64,000 bases of DNA, from NCBI RefSeq assembly GCF_000687475.1, contig NC_057317.1:6448501-6512500 (forward strand), read 5' to 3'. Below are positions 42,553 to 54,540 of the stretch, piece after piece (position 1 is the first letter of the stretch; each line of letters opens with the position of its first letter). The position numbers were made by a program, and so were the translations under genes. Source of the DNA: Ustilaginoidea virens. Lineage: Eukaryota > Ascomycota > Sordariomycetes > Hypocreales > Clavicipitaceae. The notes beneath the pieces are model-generated. The model searched no databases, was not told where the DNA came from, and saw only the letters and a program-made list of their open reading frames with translations.

Positions 42553-43860
42553 CTAGCTAATAGGCCTACCATTCAAGGTAGTAAGATAACCACTAGTGGA
42601 CTTCGAAGTCAGCCGGCACCCAGCAAAATCGCTGTCAGAAAATGCAGCTAATACTACGGTAGCTTTAGCGGCTCGGTAACGGTAATAAATGGCTATATTT
42701 GCCGTACCAGCTAAGTAGCGAAAAGCGCCCTTAGCAGCATTAAGCTGTATAGTAGAAGCCTGTTGCATATATCGTAATAGGTATTGCGTTGGAAAGGCAA
42801 GGTCAGGTCTTGACATCATCATCAACCATATTGATGTCCCTACCAGCTGCTGGAATAAGTATTAATTACTAGCATCTAGCGGCGTATCGTTAGCCTCAGC
42901 AAGTATACCGGGCTATAGTAGGATTAGATGCGGTCGTGCGTCCTTAAGATTGAATTTCTTAAGGACTTCCGCAATAAATTGCGATTGGTGCAGCTATAAC
43001 AGGCCCTTTTCTCTATCCCTAATAATCTGCATTCTTAGAAAGAAGGAGGCAGGTCCTCGGTCTTCTATAGCATAAACCTTATGGAATTTAGCCTTAAGCT
43101 GGTCAATATAGCTAAGGTCCGAACCAACAATTAAGCAGTCATCTACATAGGTCATAATAAAGGTATGCGTTCCTTTATTATAGAAGACGGTAGCATTAGA
43201 AAGTAACGGCTTAAAACCCTCTTGCATTAGAAGGTCTTTTAACTGTAATTGCCATTCGCGAGGGCCTTGTTTTAGCCCATACAAGACTTTCTTCAATAGT
43301 ATAACCTGTGATGCAGAGGGGTTATATCTAACCTTAGTAAGTAAGGCTAGAAGTCGATAACGCTGCTGGTCAGACCATAAGGCTAGGTTAGGTAAAAGTA
43401 GGCTTTCTGCAAATTCTAGAAAACCAGCTGGAATCTCTATATAAATCGTCTCTAGTAATTCACTATTTAGAAAGGCACCAATAAAGTCGATCTGCTCTAT
43501 TTCCTAGTTATTTACAGCAGCAAGAGCAAGGATAATCCTCTATATTGGTGGGATCGAAGTAGAGGCATAGGTCTCCGTAAAGTCTTGCCTAGATACCTGC
43601 ATAAAGCCTTTGACAATTAATCGTGCCTTATATTTAACCGGGTTATTATTTGCATCTTTCTTTATACGAAAAACAGGCCGGTTGCGTAATATCTTCCTAT
43701 TAGTAGGAATACTAGCCTTTGGTATAAATTGGAAGACATTTAAGTCGATTAATTGCTCGAATTCCGAAAATAAGGCCTTAACCCAGCTATCTTTTTGTGG
43801 GCTGTGTAAGACTTCCTTCCAGCTATTAGGCACACCTTCTGGGGCCCGTTTTGCAGCCTT
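42553..43860 (-). pseudogene. B2 reverse transcriptase
   Basis: Open stretches 43833-43540 (PNSWKEVLHSPQKDSWVKAL, KYKARLIVKGFMQ), 43296-42994 (KKVLYGLKQGPREWQLQL, TYVDDCLIVGSDLSYIDQL) and 42825-42553 (SRPDLAFPTQYL, SDSDFAGCRLTSKSTSG) together cover a full copia RT and the start of RNase H. The catalytic YVDD is intact. A handful of TAG and TAA codons separate the stretches. Confidence 0.85.
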
Positions 43861-44880
43861 AATCTTTGCTGCATAGCAAATATCGTATATTTGCTGGTAA
43901 AAAGCATAGGAAGGGGGGAAATACTGTATGGGAGCCTCTGGGGGGCTGCCTAGGTATCCGAAAATCTGGTCGTTTTTCGGCTGGGTGGGTGGGAAAGCAC
44001 CCTATTGGTCAGTCTGTGGGTCAGACTATTGGTCAGACTATTGGTTAGTCTGTAGGTCAGGCTGTTGGTCAGCCTATAGGTCTAAAAGTGACCTATAGTA
44101 TCTATAACCTAGGATACCTTGTACGTCTTGTATCTGTGGCTGTATTCTTCCTCGAATTCTACCCCTAGTAGCCCTAACCTGGTATGGCTGAATAGGCACC
44201 TTTTCTGATACTCGAAATATTTTCTCCTATAGTCTCTCATTTGAGGCGATATCTAGACTTTCGAATTTCAGATATTCTAGTGTAGGCAGCGTTTTACTAT
44301 GGCGAAATGCTGTATTTACTAGGAAGCCGGGCGAAAAGGCAGAATCTATTATATCGGAAAGTCGCAGAAAATCAGTATGTGTGGGCCTTTGAGATTCGGA
44401 CTATTGAAAATTTGCTATGTGGGGCGAGTCAGAATTTTCATATGTGCGGGGTATGCCCACTTTTGTGACGGATTCGGAAAATCTCTATGGTTAAGATTCC
44501 TAGTGATGAGAGCTTTCTGCATTTCCTAGCATTTGCAGCCTTTTTATATGGGAAAAAGGCGCAAATTCCTTAGCCGGTGAAAAAGGACCGTCTTGCCTAA
44601 GCTGAAAAGCTGAGTTAGGCTGAAGCGATTTGGAATCGAAAGGTGGCGAATTGCTGAGAAATATTGCAGAGTGCTGTAGCGGGCCAATTGGTAGGCCCAC
44701 TGGTTGTGGTGGATCCGTGTGCTGTATTAGGCCCATTTGTGGTGGGCCTATGCCTTCGACTAGGCCTATACCGTCGGTCTTAGACGAAATAGGCATATTT
44801 AGGCGAGGCGACTTCCAGATAGGTTCTTCTAAGGTGATTTGGTCGGCGTTTACCCCCTCTAAAATGGAAGACGGTAGGAA
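43861..44880 (-). pseudogene. B2 integrase-RT linker with 12-bp repeat
   Basis: Low-complexity linker between the integrase C-terminus and RT. It includes an array of about six 12-bp units (GGTCAGACTATT on the plus strand, 44007-44083), encoding an Asp/Gln-rich four-residue repeat on the minus strand. B1 has only a trace of it. The open frame 45240-44500 runs into the first half of this linker. Confidence 0.65.
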
Positions 44881-45880
44881 GTCGAATTTGCCCTCTAGGC
44901 CACTTAAAATAGGGCCTATTCCTTCATTTTGGTAGGTAAAGGTAATAAAAGAGGTCTTGGTGACGACCCGGCGATGTGGGATGTAGACGAGGTAGGTGCC
45001 GTTACCTAGCGTAGTTAGTAACCTACCTGACTCGGTCCGGGGGGCCAGCTTGTAGCTGATGACCCGTTTTTCTAGAGGGATTAGCACCTCTATAGCCGCA
45101 CCAATAGCCCTAAAGCTAGTAAGGTCGGGTAGGTAGTAGTGCGTAATTTCCGGAAAGTCCTTCTTTAATTCCTCAAAAGGTGACGAGGAGAGGTTTATAA
45201 CTACTATTAGATTTACCAAGGTAGTAATACTAAGAATCACTATAGACCAAAGGTAAGAAGGTAACCGAGACTAAAGCATAATAGCTCTAAATCGGTTAAT
45301 AATGACCCGTATAGAGCGTTCTGCTAACCCATTTTGCTCATAAATATAAGGGGAAGAGGTTAAAAAATCTATGCCCTTAAGAGCTAGCCAGGCTGTAATG
45401 ACGTCGTTGATTTCCTTGCCACCATTATAGTGGAATTTAATAGCTGATTTGCCATAGCGATTCCTAAGACCTTGGAAGAACCCCTATAATACTGGGAATA
45501 CCGTGGGTCCCTCCTTATTAGGTAGTAAATATACCCAACGGAAGCGTGATTTCCGGTCAACTAAGATGAGGCAAATAGGGCGTTTATTATATAGAAGAGG
45601 ATTAATTTGGAAAATATCACCCTCTATAATATTCAAATAGTGCATCGGGTCTAGTATAACCCCTAATATAAAACGCCGAACTGACTTTGCTCTTTTACAG
45701 GCGATACAGTTAAAATCAGAATCCTTTACCTTACTAAGATTAGGTAACCCTATGGTTGATGTATAGGTTTTCTTTAAAAGTTGGATTCCGATGTGCCCAA
45801 GCCGGATGTGCTAAAGTCCGGCTAGTAATAGCAGCTTTTGATACTCGATATTAGCTGCTAATACTAGGGCTGGGTTGAGG
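44881..45880 (-). pseudogene. B2 integrase
   Basis: Minus-strand integrase matching B1: LGHIGIQLLKKTYTST (about 45800), a core with LDPMHYLNIIEGD (about 45640) and NGLAERSIRVII (about 45335-45300), and a C-terminal open stretch 45240-44881 with LPDLTSFRAIGAAIEVLIPL and TYLVYIPHRRVVTKTSFITF. The core has several stops, so the enzyme is not intact, but it is closer to functional than in B1. Confidence 0.78.
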
Positions 45881-46129
45881 GCGACCGGGGCCCTCTATAG
45901 TAGTTAGGCTATATTGGGAATAGTAGCCTCTTTTGGTACCACCAAAAAACCAGGATTAGCTAGTGGGGTAGCTTGCGAATTAGCTAGTGGATGGTCTGAG
46001 TCAGCTGGTAGGGTAGGTAAATCCTTTGGTAGGGGATATTCCTTGTATTCTTCTAGGTTGGCTAGGGCAGGTAATTCGACCGAGATACTATATGAAGCCG
46101 GTTGGCTGGTATGGTGTAAAAACGGCGAA

Positions 46130-46560
46130 TCTACCCCTTTTTATTGTAAAAAGAAGCCATACTTCTTAAAATTAAAAAGCCTAATGCACTTGTTATTGCT
46201 ATTAACTAGGCTTTGGCCCTGAATACTGCCACGATTCAGATAGTGTTTAACGCCGCTAAAGATATTAATGTTAAAAGCTGGTATGAAGAGGGCATTAGTT
46301 AGCTCTAAGGTGCCCCACTGAGGTGGGTTGGTGGCCTGTAGCACGGTAAAACGCGCTGTGCCCTACCCACTGGGCTTAATTGGGCCACTACCTATGCTGA
46401 TGACTAGTCTATTTCCGGTATAGTGTTGGAAGTAGGTGAAGTGCTTTTTATCGTTGATAATATATACCGTAGAACCAGTATCGTAGAGCAAAGAATCTAT
46501 TGGCGTTTTCCCACCGGATTGTGCACTATAGCTAGTAGCTAGAAATTGCACATATTCGCG
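46130..46560 (-). pseudogene. B2 protease
   Basis: The open stretch 46551-46363 contains SLLYDTGSTVYIINDKKHF with the catalytic DTGS intact. 46344-46141 continues with NALFIPAFNINIFSGVKHYL. The two are separated by one stop or a small gap. This retroviral-type protease would process the polyprotein. Confidence 0.78.
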
Positions 46561-46599
46561 GTCTTAGAAGGAAGAATAGGCTGTCTTACTGGGTGTAAG

Positions 46600-47895
46600 A
46601 CTTAGAGTGTTATAATTCCCTAGTACGAAGGAATCAATAGTCTTTTCCTTTGCGTCGGTCTTTTATGGGGTATCTGCTTTATTAGCTAAATCTTTCTTTT
46701 CTTTCTTCTTCTTATTTTCCGGCTTACTTTATATAGCTAAAAAAGACCCTTATTGGGTAGAAGACCCCTGTTTCTTTTTGTTAGCGTTAGTGGTAGTATT
46801 TTTACCACCCTTGCTAGTGTTGTTACTAGCTGGCTTGCTACTATTGTTAGTGTTAGTAGCGGCACCCTTAACCTTTGCGAGGTGGGTGGTAGCCCTTACT
46901 ACTGATGATCCTTTAATGCGTTATTCTTCCAGTAAATCAACTATATAAAATTGCAGGTTAATATTTAATGTATTTCCCTGAGTATAGGCGATTCTCATTA
47001 TTATGCGGTACCGTTCTGCCTACTGAAAAAAGACCCCTTCTATAGCATATAAATACTGGCTGATTTAGTCGAAAGGTTATATGTGGGAGCCTAAAATTTG
47101 CAGCCTAGATAGGTAGCTATTAAAGGAGGCATTGAAAGATTCTAAGGTACTCTTGTAGCCTGTAAAATTTAGTTGATGGAAGGCAGGGTATAGGTGGGTC
47201 CGCTGTACGTCTGATGAGTGAGAATACTATTTGGTGAGAAACGTAAAGGCTGACTCTAGGTTAGTGCACCAGTTAATAGCAGTAGCTGGTCCTTCTGTGC
47301 AACTATTCTTAATAAGTAATAGTAAAAGTGCTTGCTTTGAATCGTTAAATTTGCTAGCAATAGAAGGATCTTCGATAAATTTGGCGATATTAAGTGCCCT
47401 AAGTTGAATCATAAGGGCCTGTTTCTATTAGTCGAAGTTAGATGCCCCCCTTAGCTTTTGGGATTCCTGGAATCTGTTAGCTGTTTTAGCTAGTTCCTTG
47501 ATAGCTATAGCGCTGACTTGGCTGCTAATACTGGATGGAACCGGCAGGGGTTGCTGGGCTTTAGGTAGTAATGGTGGGTTATTTCCTTTACCCACAGGGG
47601 TTTAGAAGGTATCCACATCCATCATATCCTAGGATGGTGGGCTAGTAGCAGGCTTGATTAGTCTGTCTACTAAGGTGCCCACCTTATTAGCCAAAAAATC
47701 GATTTTAGAGTTAATTCGATTAAATTTATGGTTGAATTCTTTTCTTATTTCCTATTGGTCTTCCCTAAGCTAGGCAATTTCCTGGTTATTATCAGATTCT
47801 TCTACCTCTGCCGTATTAGGGACTTAGTAGCCTAGGTTATTGTGGCCTGGGTTATTATGGCCTGGGTTATTAGCAGGAACGTTCTGACTGGCCAT
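46600..47895 (-). pseudogene. B2 Gag
   Basis: Start ATG at 47895-47893 (MASQNVPANNP). An N-terminal polar region, a coiled segment, a capsid-like region (including the 61-codon open part 47412-47227, MIQLRALNIAKFIEDPSIAS) and a Lys-, Asn- and Ser-rich basic tail (about 46880-46680) follow. Stops are sparse. The family has no zinc knuckle; the basic tail presumably binds RNA. Confidence 0.78.
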
Positions 47896-48180
47896 TATAG
47901 GAAGAGAAAAGGTGCCGGAAAGTCTTAAAAATGCGAAGAAAATCAAGACTAAAAATCTAGATAAAACTAGAAGAAAGCTGCATTAAGGAATAACCTTAGA
48001 AAATCCTATTGCAAGGATGTGTTGCAGCTTAGTATGGTAGCTGGGTTCCTAAATCTAGGATGATCAGTCCTTTACTGCCGATTAGTAATATCGTTAGTTA
48101 GATTCCTAGAAGGTTAGCTGCCAAATGCATTAAAATCCTAAGTTAGCGTAAAAAAGTCTTAAGCTAGAAGCCTTAAGACA

Positions 48181-48920
48181 CCGGGCTCATAACCTATTGC
48201 AAAATGGTGATTCAGAACACTATTGGAAATATACTGGATACCGACAGTGGCGTACAAGGCGTTGCAGAATAAAACAAAGAGCTGGTTAAAGATTTAAAGC
48301 GCACAAGAGGTTGACCAAAGCAAAGATGTCAGGGAAATCTGATTCTAATTATTGGTGACTTTTCTAGCTAGAAAGAGGGAATTTTGGGCATATTTCTACT
48401 ATCTTGAAAAAGTGGTTGAAAATAATGAAAAACCGCAAAAATAGCGAAAAACCCGACGAAAAGTCGGTCTGCCCAACCGTGCCCAGTCTGTGCCCAATAT
48501 CCTACCCAGTGCATACCCAACCAAGCCCAGTGGCTTATAGCGGTGTGCCGGATGCCCTATAACAGCCTGCCGTACGGGCCGGAAGCCCTATATCGGTCTG
48601 CCGTAAATGACCGGTGTAGCGGGTGACTGTATATAGAAGGCCGAAAGTGCTGGTATTAGCAAGGTTTGCCCATTTGGTAATCCCGTAGAAATGCGCCGCC
48701 TGTTGTGGGCCCTGTGGCCCGCTGTGACCGGCCGCTGTGGCCGGCTGTGGGGCGCTGTGCCGGTGCCGTGACCGGCGCTGTGGCCCACTGTAATCGGCGT
48801 TGTGGGGCGCTATGCCCCACCATAGCGCCTGGTATAGCCACCGCGATATCTCAACGCAGAGACGTCGTATGGTGGCGAGACCAGTACCAAAATACAGCTA
48901 AAAAGGCGCTGATTTCAACA
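48181..48920 (-). repeat. B2 PBS and 5' LTR (726 bp)
   Basis: LTR 48195-48920: element sense TGTTGAAATCAGCGCC (48920 reading down) to TTTTGCAATA (48195). The PBS GGTTATGAGCCCGG is at 48194-48181 on the minus strand. The TSD TATAA follows at 48921-48925. Confidence 0.9.
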
Positions 48921-48925
48921 TATAA

Positions 48926-49393
48926 AATATATATTATAGAGGGCGATAAATACTTAACCGCATTTTATATATAATTCGGACTATTTAAATAGCTTATTAT
49001 GCTATTTAGCCTAATTAAGGCCCCTATAACCTTTTAAAGATATATTAATAGGGTCTTAAGGAATATACTAGGAGACTTTATAACTGCCTACCTTAATAAT
49101 ATTTTAATCTATATTAGGGGATTAAAGGCAGACTATTTAGGGCGCATTAAGGAAGTCCTTCGATAATTATAAAAGGCCAGTTTAAATTTAGATCTTAATA
49201 AGTGCAATTTCGCAGTAAAAGAGGTTTAATACCTAGGATATATTATAATAGCTAAAAAGGAAATCTATCTAGACCTTAAAAAGATTAAGGCTATCTAAAA
49301 CTAAAAAGCACCTTTAAAATTAAAAGGCATTTACAATTTCCTTAGTTTTACTAACTTCTACTATAACTTTATTTTAGACTTCTCCTGCTTTAT
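48926..49393 (+). pseudogene. J RT, second part, truncated
   Basis: Collinear with K 59890-60355: FGLFK-stop-LIMLFSL, then YLNNILIYIRGLKAD (about 49089-49133), where the YLDD aspartates are Asn, and a CNFAVKEV-stop-YLGYI segment. Similarity to K ends at CTTCTCCTGCTTTAT (49379-49393), and block M follows. Confidence 0.8.
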
Positions 49394-50036
49394 ATATATA
49401 TATTACACTAGCTAAGCTATCTAGGGGAGGGGGGGATAAGCCCCTATTTAGCCTAGTGCTAGTACCTCTATGCCTAATCTATATAGGAAACCCGAGTGCC
49501 GGGAGGAAAATCTATATACTATCTATAGTCGATGGTATCCCTTCGGAATAGAAGGGGATTTACTGTGCATTACGAGGAGGTGTCCTGTCGCGCGAGACTG
49601 GGTCTGGCGGCAGGGCTAGGAAAGTGTGGATAGTAGGAACGCCTCGATAGGCGCGGTGGGTTGCATTAGTGGTAATTGGTTATTAGTTATTAGGCATTGG
49701 TCAGGCTCTAGGGTGGGTGTGAATCGGAACCGATATAATTAATATTATTAGGTAGGGGAGGCGGCAGTAACATTAGTATCGGGTAGGCGGCGGTATCGCG
49801 GTGAGTCGCGCGTTTTATTATTATTGACTTCGTCTGATGTAGGTTAGGGCAGCTAGCGGACGGTCGAGTGATCTAATATAGGCATATAGCGGTATAAAGT
49901 CTCCTTTACCTGCCCACCTTTTTATTTCCTCTCTTCTTCCCTTTTTATTCCTTATTGAAAATTACTAAGAATTTTCCTTCGCTTTTCCGCCTCGATTGCG
50001 CTATTATAGTTTTTATATATCCTTTGTTCTTTAAAA

Positions 50037-51300
50037 TGCCTACTATGCTAGAGTTAGGTCCTAGCCTAGCTCGAAAATGGCTATATTGTCCCTGCGTATG
50101 CCGCGGTGCCGATATGGCTGCTTATTGCTGTGACTAATAAGGTAAGAGGTTCTCTTTAATCGTTATCTACCTTTTGCTAATAGTAGGTAGGGCTTAGGGG
50201 TGCCTATTTCGCTTATGCTGCGAAGCGGAAGCCTTATTATATTCTAGTGCGTAATACTACGAACTGCAAACCGGTAGAGAGTATACTTATATTGTAAAAG
50301 GCTTTCGCTTGCGAGTAGGAAGTAAGTATAGTAGTTTGCTAATATCTTTTAACTTTATAGCTAACCTTAGTAGGTGGACGAAGATGAGTATTATAAGGCC
50401 TAATAGGCTGCATGCTAATCTATTACGCTAATTACCTTTATTCCCTAGAAGGGCTAAAACAACTCTACTATTATAATACGAATAATAATGCCTATAATCT
50501 TAATCTCGCTTTTAGCTGATTTTATTGGTTTCGTTAAGAGAGGGGTTTTAACTTTAGAGCGTGCCTATAGCGGCGAGCCCTAGCCTCTTTTATCGGTCGA
50601 GGAACCTTTTCCTCCTACTATTACTACTAGTGATAAGAGCCTTACTAGTTCTATTATTATTATTAATAACGAGCCTGCTCCCGGTTTGGCTACTATAGTA
50701 GAACCGCCTCGCAGTAAGGGGGTCTTACTAATCTAGTCTAAGACTCCTGCGATACTATCTTCTAGTAAGTTATAATAAGCAGTTGCCTTTTTAAAATTTA
50801 TAAAGTCCTAAGCGGAGTTACAGCTAATAGCTTTTATATCTAGAGCGCCTTCTATACCGCTATTAAAGCCTCCCCTATTTACTACTCAATCTATTGCCTA
50901 ATCGGTGCCGTTTAAGTAGGCTAAGTTAGTAATTCTATTACTATCTACCCTTTATCTTTAGGCCGATATCCCTGCCCCCTCCCCCTTTAAAAGGAAGAGG
51001 GAGGGGTTAAAAGTAGTAGAGTCGCCTATAAAGGGGATTCTAAATCTACCCGCTAGGGTTAAACGAAAGACATATTTAATTATAATATCCCCTTTCCTAG
51101 GGGGAAAAAGGAAAGGAAAAGGGAAAGTAAAGGTAGCTCCTAATAATAATTATAGTAATAAAGAGGGTAATCTAGAGTAAATAGAGAGCCAGAGAGTTAG
51201 GGGTGCTAAGAATACTAAGGGTCTAAAGCCGTTAACTATATAGGTAGCTTATATAGAAAGAATATATTTTCCCTATCCAAGAGGTTAATCGTATCTTTAT
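50037..51300 (+). pseudogene. Block M first frame: Cys cluster and basic region, unrecognised
   Basis: The frame from ATG 50037 opens MPTMLELGPSLARKWLYCPC and a Cys-rich cluster (C-P-C-V-C...Y-C-C, 50086-50134). From about 50560 to 51290 another plus-strand frame is coding-like, with only TAA and TAG stops: a Thr/Ser/Pro-rich part (PPTITTSDKSLTSS), then strongly basic blocks (FKRKREG near 50985, GGKRKGKGKVKV near 51100). It could be a Gag or ORF1-like nucleic-acid-binding protein. I do not recognise the family. Confidence 0.4.
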
Positions 51301-52322
51301 CTATAATTATCTATCTATATATATACATTCTAAGGTTAGAGTGTAATTATATTAGGTTTCTATCGGAACTAAAGTCTATATAGGCGGTAAAGGCGATAGC
51401 TAGGGTAAACTATTCGAGCCGGTAGGTATTAAAGACCTATTTAATAACCTACTTAGCCGAATCTTTATTTTTAAGTGCTTAGGTAATACTATGCTTATCT
51501 AGTATGGGGCGATCTTAGATATAAAGGGGAGGGTTTCTAAAATAATTACTATACTTTAGGATTATATATTCGATATTTTTTATATTGAGTCCATATCGAT
51601 AGTATAGGTAATAGACTAATAGGACCTTTATTTTATATAAGAACTCGTTAAGGCCTATTTTTTTTATTCTAAGTTAGGTAAAGAGGGAGGACTTATATTT
51701 ACAGAGGTTTTTATAGAAGTTTAGGATCTTTTTTATAGAAGTAAAATCGGGGGCATATTCGGCAGTAGGGCGGTTTTTTAGCGGGTAGTATACTTAGGCG
51801 AGTTTTTACTTAAATTACTATCTCTTTATTTATTCGAGGGCTAGAGTATAAGCAGGGGATAATTTATCGTCTTAAAGTAGAATTAAGTCTTTAAAGGCTA
51901 TATAGTTTAGTATTCTATTCTCGGTCGATTGCCTTTATCTGCGGGTAAGTCTTTATCGTAGTCGAGCCTAAATAATAGCATAAGCGTTAGAGATAAGGTT
52001 AGCTATACTACTTTCTCGGGTTCTAGTGAGGAATCGTTATTAGGCCTGATTAAAATAGAGGTCGAATAGGGGGATTACTACTTTAGTTTCTATAATGGCA
52101 TTAGGTATTGCTTAGTAGGCTCCTGTAACTATATAGAGGCACTTCGACTATTTAGCGGCTAGGCTATATGCGATGCCTCTTACTACTTCTTTTAGCTTAA
52201 TAGGAATATATTAGATTCTAGCTCTAAAGGCGATTATAGTTCTAATAACCTATATGTATAGTAGTCGGGCTTTGCGGAATTAGTATCCTTATATAGAGGC
52301 CGCTAAAGCAATAAAGGCGAGC
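51300..52322 (+). pseudogene. Block M second frame, unrecognised
   Basis: Plus-strand coding-like frame with TAA and TAG stops. Readable pieces include GNTMLIQYGAILDIKGRVSK-like (about 51485), KLGKEGGLIFTEVFIEV (about 51673), LPLSAGKSLS-stop-SS (about 51930) and SSEESLLGLIKIEVE (about 52025). No known motif was recognised. The frame is cut by L1 at 52323, so its end is not visible. Confidence 0.4.
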
Positions 52323-52888
52323 TGTCAAAACGGGTTTTGCCTGCTAAGATAATGCAGTATGCGAAGGATAAAGGCAGTGGAATGGTAAAATCGCAGTAAG
52401 GTAAAGGCACAGATAAGATACGAGACTAAGGCGTAGGGACAATCTGATGTGCATTAATTCTGCATGCTTTGCTTACATGCATCCATCCATACTTTCTTCC
52501 CATTATTTGGGTAGGAATATCTAGGGATTTAAATACATAATAGTCCAACATAGAATATCCCTAGTGAAATCAATCTAACGTAGATATCGTGACCATACTA
52601 TGATATCATAGATATGTGGCGAAATGTGCATTTGTAGTGCATCGAGATTTGCGACGATAAAGTAGTGTGATCAATTTGTGATGCATCATACATTTGCGCG
52701 TGAGGGAATGTGTGTAAGTACTGGGTACTCAACTTTACTAGCAGTCGCCATATAAATATAAGTACTGAATACTTAATACCTTTTTTAATCTGATGATGTA
52801 GCGATGCGTAAGAATTGTCGGCGATAAATATCCAAAAAATAATAAAATAAATAAATAAAATAAATAATAAATGTTTTTCATTCTGACA
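52323..52888 (-). repeat. L1 3' LTR (566 bp)
   Basis: Element sense TGTCAGAATGAAAAAC (52888 reading down) to AACCCGTTTTGACA (52323). A second copy is at 20740-21294. It contains an A/T-rich start (AATAAATAAAATAAATAA) and direct repeats of GTGATGCA-like motifs. No genes inside. Confidence 0.88.
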
Positions 52889-52925
52889 TACCCCCCTAGA
52901 TAGGCTAGAATATAGCTCTATCTAG

Positions 52926-53480
52926 CTAGTCGGTATCACTCTCGTTATCTTCTGTTTTTCGTACTAGGTCCTTAATATCTACTAGGCCTAGTTGGTTACG
53001 GAAGGTAGTAAATCGTTGACCTATAAAAGCCTTTGTGAGCCCATCCGCTACTATATTATTAGTAGGAATATAAGTAAGATCGAATAAACCCTGCTGATAA
53101 GCCTGTCGCAACCAGCTGTTATAGATATCAATATGCTTTAATGCAGTATTAATACGGGGCATTGTTGTTGTTACTAGGCGTATAGCTTGTAAGTTATCGC
53201 ACTCAATAGTGACCTTATGATCAAGCTTAAGTCCTAGTTGTTCCATGAGACGGGTTACAGATATAGTGGTCTTAGCAGTTGACGATAGTGCTAGTAGCTC
53301 TGCTTCGGTGGAAGATGTGGTAACGGTATGTTGTTTAGTAGCTTCCCAACCAATAGGTCCGCCAAATAGGCTAAAGAAAGAGCCCTAGGTAGATTTCCGG
53401 GTCTCTTTATCATCGGCAAAAGCAGCATCAGAAGATATTAATAACTCTCTAGTAGAAGGTTGCTACTAGATATCATTACT
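52926..53480 (-). pseudogene. L1 RNase H
   Basis: Open stretch 53246-52926: MEQLGLKLDHKVTIECDNLQ, then NNIVADGLTKAFIGQRFTTF and LGLVDIKDLV, the usual copia RNase H end (catalytic Asp in ECDN, then ADGLTK). Upstream (53480-53250) SSTEAELLALSSTAKTT-like sequence carries the Glu motif. A TAG separates it from RT. The C-terminal acidic tail DNESDTD precedes the stop. Confidence 0.8.
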
Positions 53481-54540
53481 TAGTTGTTATTGTATGGCAG
53501 TATATTGAATAGCTAAGTAACGTGTGATATAGAGGTACATTGTGACCCCTATGGCTAGTAGGTAATAGTAAAGGGAAGGGTTGTGTAGATGTTCTGAAAG
53601 GCGGGAGACTGCCACAGCTGTATCAGGTCGGGTCATAGTGGTTGGGTAATTTATAGAGCCTATAAGCTTTTGGTACTGGTATATCTCGTGTGCCGTAGCG
53701 ATACTAGTATATTTATTAAGAGGCTGTTCTGGGATTGGATAGTCTTTATGTGTAATATTTCTTCCTTTTAAGAAGTCATGCGTAAGCTTTTCCATGTAAG
53801 AGTCTTGCAATAGCCAGGTCTTAGTAGGCCGATGCCGTATAATTCGGATACCTAGGAACCATTTCAGAGTACCAAGGTCCTTCATTTTATAGGCTGCTTT
53901 TAATTTATTGACGAGGGATTCTGCTTTGAGCCGATTCTTTGGTTGAAATAGTACTACTATATCATCCACAAAATAAAAGACTACTACCGTGGTAGTAATC
54001 ATAATGCAAGGGTCTTTTGTGATAAGAGTAAGGTTGAGGGATATAAGGGTTGATAAAAGCTCCTATTTCTAAAGGTAAGGGGACCTGCGAAGACTATATA
54101 AGGCGCGCTATAATAATAGTGCCCATCCAGGTCTTTTAAATCTATCCGGATATTCGATATAGACGACTTCGTCCTGTAGGCTGTTGGTAAATGCCGATAC
54201 AGCATCCATTTGTATAGTGTTAAGGTCAAACTTCGTCATAATAGCTACTAAGATTCGGAAGGATTTGGCAGCTAGTATAGCGGCATAGGTTTCTTTATCA
54301 CTGTAAGGTTGAAGATCACCACGAATATATATTCGGGCTTTAAATTTAGTGAGAAAGCCGTGTTTATCACACTTGTATTTAAACACCCACGTAAGTGGTA
54401 TAGGCTTATAATTATTAGGAAGGTCTGATAGTTGGGTAGGCTTGAAGGTTCCTTTATTCCAGTTATCGTAGAATTCGCTTTTTGCGGCCTCTTTAAATTC
54501 TGGTTCGAAATGGTGACCTTTTAGGTCTTTCTAAAACCTA
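53481..54540 (-). pseudogene. L1 reverse transcriptase
   Basis: Open stretches 54386-54108 (FKARIYIRGDLQPYSDKETY, FDLNTIQMDAVSAFTNS) and 54002-53487 (VFYFVDDIVVLFQPKN with the YxDD-type active site, MKDLGTLKWFLGIRIIRHR, TRPDTAVAVSRLSEHLHNPS). They are joined across TAG codons in the RALYSLRRSP segment (about 54100), so RT is one decayed frame rather than two genes. Confidence 0.85.

Larger units (their letters stand above)
41375..48920 (-). mobile_element. Copia B2, full length (7546 bp)
   Basis: Inverted copy of the B family with LTRs of 727 and 726 bp, TSD TATAA (41370-41374, 48921-48925), PBS and polypurine tract, inserted in RT of J. It is better preserved than B1: Gag ATG, protease DTGS, RT YVDD and long open stretches are present. 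Several RIP-type stops still occur in each gene. Confidence 0.92.
24041..49393 (+). mobile_element. Chromovirus J, split by I1 and B2, 3' end missing
   Basis: Plus-strand Ty3/gypsy element in pieces 24041-25274, 40066-41374 and 48926-49393. Removing I1 and B2 with one TSD copy each restores collinearity with K (K 57346 to about 60355). It breaks off inside the RT connection region at about 49393, where block M begins. It is more heavily RIP-mutated than K at matching sites; for instance the RT motif reads YLNNIL here. Confidence 0.88.
49394..52322 (+). mobile_element. Block M: unrecognised RIP-mutated element, cut by L1
   Basis: Starts with a TA run (49391-49403) and TATTACACTAGC, then about 640 bp of GC-richer non-coding sequence and a CT-rich stretch (49900-49960) before coding-like frames. 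The left border is set by loss of similarity between J and K. The right border is the L1 LTR. It could be the 5' LTR, leader and first gene of another LTR element, or a non-LTR element; no RT, integrase or transposase motif is seen. No target-site duplication can be tested inside the window. Confidence 0.5.
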
